Source: Betaproteobacteria bacterium SCN2 (lineage in GTDB: Bacteria > Pseudomonadota > Gammaproteobacteria > Burkholderiales > Thiobacillaceae). From it: 64,000 bases of DNA. Below the pieces are notes generated by a model. That model did no database searches, was not told where the DNA came from, and saw nothing but the letters and a program-made list of their open reading frames with translations. Positions 58,828-64,000 of this stretch are shown piece by piece; positions within the stretch are counted from its first letter, which is position 1; every line of letters starts with the position of its first letter. The position numbers and the translations under genes are program-made. The stretch is from NCBI GenBank assembly GCA_008923285.1, contig WBSG01000003.1:1-64000 (forward strand), given 5' to 3'.

Positions 58828-60081
58828 TTAGCCAGTCACCCTTTCCGGTTCGGGTTTGGTTTTATCAATCTTGGTGTACCAGGGCATGAGCAGGAAGAAC
58901 GCGAAATACACCACGGACAGGATGCGAGCGATCCAGGTATACAGCGGCGTCGCCGGCAGGATGCCGAGCCAGCCCAGGCCGATGAAGGAGATCACGAAGG
59001 CGGCGAGGAACCACTTGTAGATCGGGCCGCGATAGCGGATCGACTTGACCGGGCTGCGATCGAGCCAGGGCAGCGCGAAGAAGATCAGCACCGCCACGCC
59101 CATCAACAGCACGCCGGGGAACTGCGAACCAAGCAGCGGCGGCACCGCGCGCAGGATGGCGTAGTACGGTGTGAAGTACCACACCGGCGCGATGTGCGCA
59201 GGCGTCTTCAGCGGGTCGGCCGGGATGAAGTTGTTGGCTTCAAGGAAGTAGCCGCCCATTTCCGGCGCGAAGAACACGACAGCCGAGAAAGCGATCAGGA
59301 AGACCACCACGCCGAGGATGTCCTTGACGGTGTAGTACGGGTGGAAGGGAATGCCGTCGAGCGGCTTGCCGTCTTCGCCCTTCTTCTTCTTGATCTCGAC
59401 GCCGTCGGGGTTGTTGGAGCCGACTTCGTGCAGCGCCACCAGGTGCGCGGCCACCAGCGCCAGCAATACCAGCGGCATGGCGATGACGTGGAAGGAGAAG
59501 AAGCGGTTGAGGGTCGCGTCGCCCACCACGAAGTCGCCGCGAATCCACAGCGACAGGTCGTTGCCGATGAAGGGCACGGCGGCGAACAGGTTAATGATGA
59601 CCTGCGCGCCCCAGTACGACATCTGGCCCCAGGGCAGCAGGTAGCCCATGAAGGCTTCGGCCATCAGCACGAGGTAGATGATGACGCCGAAAATCCAGAT
59701 CAGCTCGCGCGGCTTGCGGTAGGAACCGTAGATCATGCCGCGGAACATGTGCAGGTAGACCACGACGAAGAACGCCGAAGCACCGGTGGAGTGCAGGTAG
59801 CGCACCAGCCAGCCCCAGTCCACGTCGCGCATGATGTATTCGACGGAGGCGAAGGCCACCGGCACGCCGGCGGCGTTGAGCGAGCCATCCGGCTTGTAGT
59901 GCATGACCAGGAAAATGCCGGTGACGATCTGGATCACCAGCACCAGCAGGGCCAGCGAGCCGAAGAAGTACCAGAAGTTGAAGTTCTTGGGCGCGTAGTA
60001 CTCGGACAGATGCGCCTTATAAGTGGCGGTCAGCGGGAATCGGGCATCGACCCAGCCGAGGAGTTTTTGCAAGGCATTCAT
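58828..60081 (-). CDS. petB: Cytochrome b of the bc1 complex
   Basis: A 417-residue membrane protein with eight helices. The quinol-oxidation PEWY-like loop is present as GWLVRYLHSTGAS and HIAPVWYFTPYYAILRAVP, with paired haem His residues (HSTGASAFFVVVYLH; FFSFHVIAMPLVLLALVAAH split). A charged insert (VEIKKKKGEDGKPLDG) lies between helices, as in other proteobacterial long forms. It starts 4 nt after petA and abuts petC. Confidence 0.97.
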   Translation of the reverse strand: MNALQKLLGWVDARFPLTATYKAHLSEYYAPKNFNFWYFFGSLALLVLVIQIVTGIFLVMHYKPDGSLNAAGVPVAFASVEYIMRDVDWGWLVRYLHSTGASAFFVVVYLHMFRGMIYGSYRKPRELIWIFGVIIYLVLMAEAFMGYLLPWGQMSYWGAQVIINLFAAVPFIGNDLSLWIRGDFVVGDATLNRFFSFHVIAMPLVLLALVAAHLVALHEVGSNNPDGVEIKKKKGEDGKPLDGIPFHPYYTVKDILGVVVFLIAFSAVVFFAPEMGGYFLEANNFIPADPLKTPAHIAPVWYFTPYYAILRAVPPLLGSQFPGVLLMGVAVLIFFALPWLDRSPVKSIRYRGPIYKWFLAAFVISFIGLGWLGILPATPLYTWIARILSVVYFAFFLLMPWYTKIDKTKPEPERVTG

Positions 60082-60085
60082 TTAT

Positions 60086-60691
60086 TTAGGCTCCCACGCT
60101 TTCGACTTTGCTGTCGACGCCCACGAGCAGCAGGCTGTCGCTCACGTAATTGTGCGGAGGAATCTCCAGGTTGGTGGGCGCCGGCACCCCCTTGAACACG
60201 CGCGCCGCCAGGTCGAAGCGCGAACCATGGCAGGGGCAGAAGAAGCCGCCGGGCCAGTCCGCGCCAAGGTCGGCCGCGCCGATTTCCTTGCGGTAGGTCG
60301 GCGAGCAGCCGAGGTGAGTGCAGATGCCGACGGCGACGAGATACTGCTCCTTGATGGAACGGTTCTTGTTCTTGCAGTAGTCCGGCTGCTGCGGCATGTC
60401 GGACAGCGGGTCGGCCAGTTGGTCGTCATGCTTGCCGAGCAGGTCGAGCATTTCCTTGGTGCGGTACACGACCCAGACCGGCTTGCCGCGCCATTCCACG
60501 GCGAGGATCGCGCCCGGCTCGATCTTGCTGATATCCACTTCAACCGGCGCGCCGGCCGCCTTGGCACGTGCGCTGGGAAGCATGCTTGCGACAAACGGCC
60601 AGGCTACGGCCGCGGCGCCGACAGTGCCCATGGCCGCGGTCGCTGCGACCAGAAATTTGCGCCTCTCTCGATCCACTTCTTGTTGGCTCAT
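60086..60691 (-). CDS. petA: Rieske iron-sulfur subunit of the bc1 complex
   Basis: A 201-residue subunit with a twin-arginine-type N-terminus (RERRKFLVAATAAMG) forming the membrane anchor, and a periplasmic Rieske domain with cluster motifs CTHLGC and CPCHGS. The ATG at 60691 (MSQQEVDRERR) was chosen because the Tat motif should lie near the N-terminus; an extension of 13 residues is possible. It is the first gene of petABC and is divergent from the DegS-like gene. Confidence 0.96.
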   Translation of the reverse strand: MSQQEVDRERRKFLVAATAAMGTVGAAAVAWPFVASMLPSARAKAAGAPVEVDISKIEPGAILAVEWRGKPVWVVYRTKEMLDLLGKHDDQLADPLSDMPQQPDYCKNKNRSIKEQYLVAVGICTHLGCSPTYRKEIGAADLGADWPGGFFCPCHGSRFDLAARVFKGVPAPTNLEIPPHNYVSDSLLLVGVDSKVESVGA

Positions 60692-60793
60692 CAGTTCAAC
60701 CCGATCAGGTAGGTTACAAAATTCCGCCATTCTAACTAATTTCGCATTCCCTCTGGAAGCACAGACCCGTCATTTATATTGTGGCGGCACGGG

Positions 60794-60799
60794 TATAAT
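60794..60799 (+). promoter_or_regulatory. -10 box of the DegS-like protease gene
   Basis: A perfect TATAAT lies 30 bases before the ATG at 60829. A weak CATTTA could be the -35 at 17 bp. It lies in the divergent gap with petA. Confidence 0.5.
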
Positions 60800-60828
60800 C
60801 GACTTATTTCCTTTAATTGCAGGAACTT

Positions 60829-61992
60829 ATGCGCAAATACTGGCTGCTGTTCGCCCAGGCCGTCACCATCGCACTGGCCGTGCTTTTCGTTCTGGCCCTG
60901 TTCAAGCCGGAACTTCTGCGCTGGCAGCCACGCCTGACGACCGACGGCATGACCATACGCCAGGTCGAAAGCGCAGCCAAGGCGGGTTCCACCAGTTCCT
61001 TCGCCGATGCGGCCAGGCACGCCATCCCCGCCGTGGTCAACGTCTTCACCAAGAAACAGGTGCGCGGACCGCGCAGCCCGCTCATGGATGACCCCGTATT
61101 CCGCCACTTCTTCGGCGAGCGTTTCGACCCGCGGCCACAGGAGGTTTCCAACCTGGGTTCGGGCGTCATCGTCAGCGCCAACGGCTACATCCTGACCAAC
61201 CACCATGTCGTCGACGGGGCTGACGAAATCCAGATTGCCCTGTCCAACGGCCGCACCTTGCCCGCAAAAGTGGTCGGCACGGACCCGGAAACCGACCTCG
61301 CCGTGCTCAAGATCGCCGCCGACAATCTGCCCGCCATCACCTTCGGCCAGTCGGACAGCCTGCGCGTGGGCGACTGGGTCCTGGCCATCGGCAATCCCTT
61401 CGGCGTCGGCCAGACCGTGACCCTCGGCATCGTCAGCGCGCTGGGGCGTTCGCACCTGGGCATCAACACCTTCGAGAACTTCATCCAGACGGATGCCGCC
61501 ATCAACCCGGGCAACTCCGGCGGCGCACTGGTCGATGCCGCCGGCAACCTGGTCGGCATCAACAGCGCAATCTACTCCCGCACCGGCGGCTCGCAGGGCA
61601 TCGGCTTCGCCATTCCGGTAAGCATCGCCAGGCAGGTGATGGAGCAGATCATCCATGAGGGCAGCGTGACCCGCGGCTGGGTGGGTATCGAGGTGCAGGA
61701 CCTGTCGCCCGAACTGATGGAGTCCTTCGACCTCAAGAACAGCGAAGGCGCCCTCATCGCCGGCGTGCTGAAAAGCGGCCCGGCAGACCAGGCCGGCGTG
61801 AAGCCCGGCGACGTGCTGGTCGCGGTCAACGGCAAGCCGGTATCGGACTCCTCCTCCCTGCTCAACCTGATCGCCGTGCTGAAACCCGGCGAAACCGCCA
61901 GGCTGTCGGTCGCACGCAAGAACAACAGTCTGGAATTCAGCGTGAAGGTGGCGCGCCGGCCGCCACAGGTCGCCATGCAGACCGAGGAATGA
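60829..61992 (+). CDS. DegS/HtrA-like periplasmic serine protease
   Basis: A 387-residue trypsin-like protease with an N-terminal membrane anchor (about 5-26) and one C-terminal PDZ domain (about 275-375), the architecture of DegS. The catalytic triad is visible: His in LTNHHVVDGAD, Asp in TDLAVLKI, Ser in NPGNSGGALVD. DegS cuts RseA in the sigma-E response, and GlxGNSGG is intact here; rseA/rpoE are not in the window. The ATG at 60829 follows AGGA by four bases and was preferred over a TTG 12 bases earlier. Confidence 0.93.
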   Translation: MRKYWLLFAQAVTIALAVLFVLALFKPELLRWQPRLTTDGMTIRQVESAAKAGSTSSFADAARHAIPAVVNVFTKKQVRGPRSPLMDDPVFRHFFGERFDPRPQEVSNLGSGVIVSANGYILTNHHVVDGADEIQIALSNGRTLPAKVVGTDPETDLAVLKIAADNLPAITFGQSDSLRVGDWVLAIGNPFGVGQTVTLGIVSALGRSHLGINTFENFIQTDAAINPGNSGGALVDAAGNLVGINSAIYSRTGGSQGIGFAIPVSIARQVMEQIIHEGSVTRGWVGIEVQDLSPELMESFDLKNSEGALIAGVLKSGPADQAGVKPGDVLVAVNGKPVSDSSSLLNLIAVLKPGETARLSVARKNNSLEFSVKVARRPPQVAMQTEE

Positions 61993-62005
61993 CTCGGCGA
62001 CGAGT

Positions 62006-62068
62006 GCTCAGGGAATGCGCTACGCGCATGGTTTTTGACGCAGCGCACGCCCGCACGAGCCCCTGAGC
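62006..62068. other. Inverted repeat between convergent genes
   Basis: GCTCAGGG (62006-62013) and CCCTGAGC (62061-62068) enclose a 47-base region that contains further pairing around GTTTTT. It lies in the 99-base gap between the convergent DegS-like and DUF255 genes and may help end transcription. Confidence 0.4.
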
Positions 62069-62091
62069 CACTGCCCCACCCGGGGCTTCAC

Positions 62092-63882
62092 TCACTTGAC
62101 CGCCTGCCGGTAGGCGAGCACCTGACTGGGGTAGCTGAACGGATCCCGGCCCATCGCCGGCGAATACCACTGCAGCGCTTCGCGTGCACGCGCCGCCAGG
62201 CCGGCATCGCCCAGCCTCAGGCTGGCGTGGATCAAAACCGCCGACGGCGACGCCACCGGGCCGTCTTCCAGCACCGCTTCGGGCCGCACGGTCGCCAGCA
62301 GCGCCTGCTTTTCCCGGCGCCATCCCTGCGCATCGGCGAACTGTTTCCATGCCGCCTGCGCCAGTCTCAGGGCATCCCTGCGCGCCTCCTCGACACCGGC
62401 AGCCTCGGCATAATCCAGCAATCCTCGCGCCACGTAGGCATAGTCTTCCAGCTCGGCGCCGGCGAGCTTCCTGCCTTTTGCCATGGACTTGTAGAGGCCG
62501 TCCGCAGTCATCATCTGCGTGCGGACGAAGCGATATGTATCGGCAGCGGCTTTGCGGTAGCGCGGTTCCGCCCGCATGGCAGCGGCCAGCGCTGACAGCG
62601 CCAGTCCGTTCAGGCCGGCATTGCGCTTGTCGTCCTTTGCCAGGGGCTGGTTCCTGCGCGCCCGTTCGAGCTTGCCCAGGGCAGACCGCAGCAAGGGTTT
62701 CTCGGTCTTGTTCGGCGTCGCCCATTCCGCCGGCAAGTAGCCGAGTTCGAACGGCGCAGCCATGTCCAGTTTCCACACCCGGCGCGCCGCCGCATATTCA
62801 GCGGCGTTCAGCAGGCGCCTGATTGCGCCGCTGTCCCACAGGTAATGCGCCCCTTCCCTGCCGGCGTCGTCCACCGCCGAAGTGCTGGCATAGAAGCCGC
62901 CTTCCGGCGCCGCCAGCACACCCAGCATGAAGTCCACTGCAGCGAGCCCCTCCGCGCGATAGCGCGGCTCCTTCAACACCTGCGCGGCGCGCAGGTACAG
63001 CACCGCCAGCTGGGCATTGTCGTAAAGCATTTTCTCGAAGTGCGGCGTTTCCCAGCCGGGATCGGTGGTGTAACGGAAGAAACCGCCGTTGACATGGTCC
63101 CGCAGGCCGCGCTCGGCCATCTGATCGAAACTCAGGCGCAGAAAGCCTTCCAGCTTCGCATCCGGCCTGGCGGCTTGCAGTTCGAGCGCCAGCGAGAGCT
63201 GCGGCGCCATGGGAAACTTGCTGACTTCGCCGAAACCGCCGCGCAGGTCGTCCTGCTCCCCGCGCATTTGCTGGAGGAAAGCGTTTTCCCAGCGCGCGAG
63301 CTGTGCCGCATTCAGGGCCTGGCGCTGGATTTCCTGCGTGGGCGGCGGATTGGCTTCCTGCGCCAGCTTCTTCACGCCGGTGCTGTCGGCCTTCCAGCGC
63401 TCGGCCAGGCGCGCCGACAGCTTGCGAAAATCTTCCGGCGGGGCGTACAACACGACGTAGGCCGGGTAGCCCTCGGGAGTGACGAAGGCATTGAGCGGCC
63501 AGCCGGAGATCTTCAGCAGCCGCGAGGAAAATTCCTGCAGCGCGTCGTCCAGGCCGGTGTGGAGTTCGCGGTCGACCTTGACCGGGATGAACTCGCGATT
63601 GAGCAGTTCCGCGATCTCCGCGTTCTTGTAGGATTCGCGCTGCATGACGTGGCACCAGTGGCAGGCGTAGTAGCCGACCGACACGAACAGCAGCTTGTTC
63701 TCGCGCTTCGCCCGCGCCACGGTATCCGCGTTCCATGCCTGCCAGGCCACCGGGTCCGCGCCATGCAGGGCAAGATAAGGCGACGGGTGGCTGGCAAGCC
63801 GGTTCTCCAGCTTTGTCGGCTCGGCCTGCGCCGCCCCCACCGACAGCAGCAGGAAAATCCAGGCTACAAGCTGTTGCGCCAC
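62092..63882 (-). CDS. DUF255 thioredoxin-fold protein (YyaL-like), exported
   Basis: A 596-residue protein with a signal peptide (about 1-20), a DUF255 thioredoxin-like domain with CHWC (Cys74-Cys77) in YYACHWCHVMQRESY, and a long (alpha/alpha)6-barrel-like C-terminal region (GGFFRYTTDPGWETPHFEKMLYDNAQ). Compared with the usual YyaL/spermatogenesis-associated 20 family (about 680) it is somewhat short at the C-terminus and is predicted to be secreted. Its function is unknown; a redox or sugar-related activity is possible. The start overlaps the zwf 3' end by 19 nt. Confidence 0.85.
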   Translation of the reverse strand: MAQQLVAWIFLLLSVGAAQAEPTKLENRLASHPSPYLALHGADPVAWQAWNADTVARAKRENKLLFVSVGYYACHWCHVMQRESYKNAEIAELLNREFIPVKVDRELHTGLDDALQEFSSRLLKISGWPLNAFVTPEGYPAYVVLYAPPEDFRKLSARLAERWKADSTGVKKLAQEANPPPTQEIQRQALNAAQLARWENAFLQQMRGEQDDLRGGFGEVSKFPMAPQLSLALELQAARPDAKLEGFLRLSFDQMAERGLRDHVNGGFFRYTTDPGWETPHFEKMLYDNAQLAVLYLRAAQVLKEPRYRAEGLAAVDFMLGVLAAPEGGFYASTSAVDDAGREGAHYLWDSGAIRRLLNAAEYAAARRVWKLDMAAPFELGYLPAEWATPNKTEKPLLRSALGKLERARRNQPLAKDDKRNAGLNGLALSALAAAMRAEPRYRKAAADTYRFVRTQMMTADGLYKSMAKGRKLAGAELEDYAYVARGLLDYAEAAGVEEARRDALRLAQAAWKQFADAQGWRREKQALLATVRPEAVLEDGPVASPSAVLIHASLRLGDAGLAARAREALQWYSPAMGRDPFSYPSQVLAYRQAVK

Positions 63883-64000
63883 TCCTGATCCTCCGCATCG
63901 AACAAACGGTTCGCCTCCTGCGGTCCCCAGCTTCCCGCCGGATAGGTGTGGATGAACTCGCGCTCCTGCGCCCAGTACTTGAGAATGGGATCGACCACGC
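63864..64000 (-). CDS. zwf: Glucose-6-phosphate dehydrogenase, C-terminal part (cut by window end)
   Basis: The last 44 codons of a gene entering from the right edge. The C-terminus reads VVDPILKYWAQEREFIHTYP then AGSWGPQEANRLF, which is characteristic of G6PD (the YxxGSWGPxxA ending). It is truncated only by the window, not by mutation. The enzyme oxidises glucose-6-phosphate to 6-phosphogluconolactone. Confidence 0.85.
   Translation of the reverse strand, partial: VVDPILKYWAQEREFIHTYPAGSWGPQEANRLFDAEDQEWRNSL

Noticed and set aside
58087-60195. A 702-codon plus-strand frame
   Set aside because: It is antisense to petC and petB, both of which are certain genes. The product is low-complexity and His/Gly/Val-rich.

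Overview
The window looks like a chromosomal segment of a high-GC betaproteobacterium, probably a Nitrosomonadales/Gallionellales-type autotroph or relative. This is inferred from gene order and protein character, not from a database match. Supporting signs are the petABC-sspAB cluster, the surE-pcm-nlpD-rpoS cluster, the alaA-hom-thrC cluster, the thrS-infC-rpmI-rplT-pheST-ihfA block, and the RpfE-type and Mut7-C proteins. Almost everything outside one island is core housekeeping with tight spacing and many 1-14 nt overlaps.

Layout. 0-8 kb: a small membrane protein, a methyltransferase and icd on the minus strand; rluE-nudJ-mnmA-glnS-hslO-(ydjM-like) on the plus strand. 8-16 kb (minus): an MscS-like channel, msrA, a GST, a uracil-DNA glycosylase, then thrC-hom-alaA for threonine and alanine synthesis, with a G-quadruplex-like tract between hom and thrC. 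16-20 kb (minus): surE-pcm-nlpD-rpoS-yrfG. 20-28 kb (minus): tRNA-Val, thrS, infC (ATC start), rpmI, rplT, pheS, pheT, ihfA, a MerR regulator and tRNA-Pro, with several intrinsic terminators that may act as attenuators. 28-39 kb: a cytochrome c fusion, a Mut7-C protein, relA, comEC, lolD, lolC, yjbQ, a 269-bp inverted-repeat element, an RpfE-like protein and rimO. 39-49.5 kb: a ZIP transporter, pgeF, rluD, bamD, glnB, nadE, sucCD, a GNAT-fold protein and a phosphodiesterase.

49,560-56,883 is a 7.3-kb integrative element in the 3' end of tRNA-Thr(TGT). It is bounded by a 16-bp perfect (22/23 imperfect) direct repeat, with GGGGGTA integrase arm-type sites near both ends. All its genes lie on the minus strand, mostly in overlapping order: tyrosine integrase, small proteins, an AlpA-like regulator, a zinc-finger primase fragment, a DUF3631 ATPase, five small or unknown proteins and a terminal family-2-like glycosyltransferase. 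No capsid, portal, terminase, tail or conjugation gene is present. This is the best candidate for a poorly described system: a minimal satellite-like replicon carrying a glycosyltransferase, and possibly an antisense RNA next to alpA.

57-64 kb: sspB and sspA, the cytochrome bc1 operon petABC, a DegS-like protease, a DUF255 thioredoxin-fold protein and the 3' end of zwf.

Two classes of noncoding repeat stand out: four A/G-rich intergenic inverted repeats (near 23.5, 38.3, 39.7 and 46.4 kb) and the 269-bp MITE-like element at 36.9 kb. A triplicated 30-nt segment at the lolC/lolD junction multiplies the in-frame start codons of lolD.
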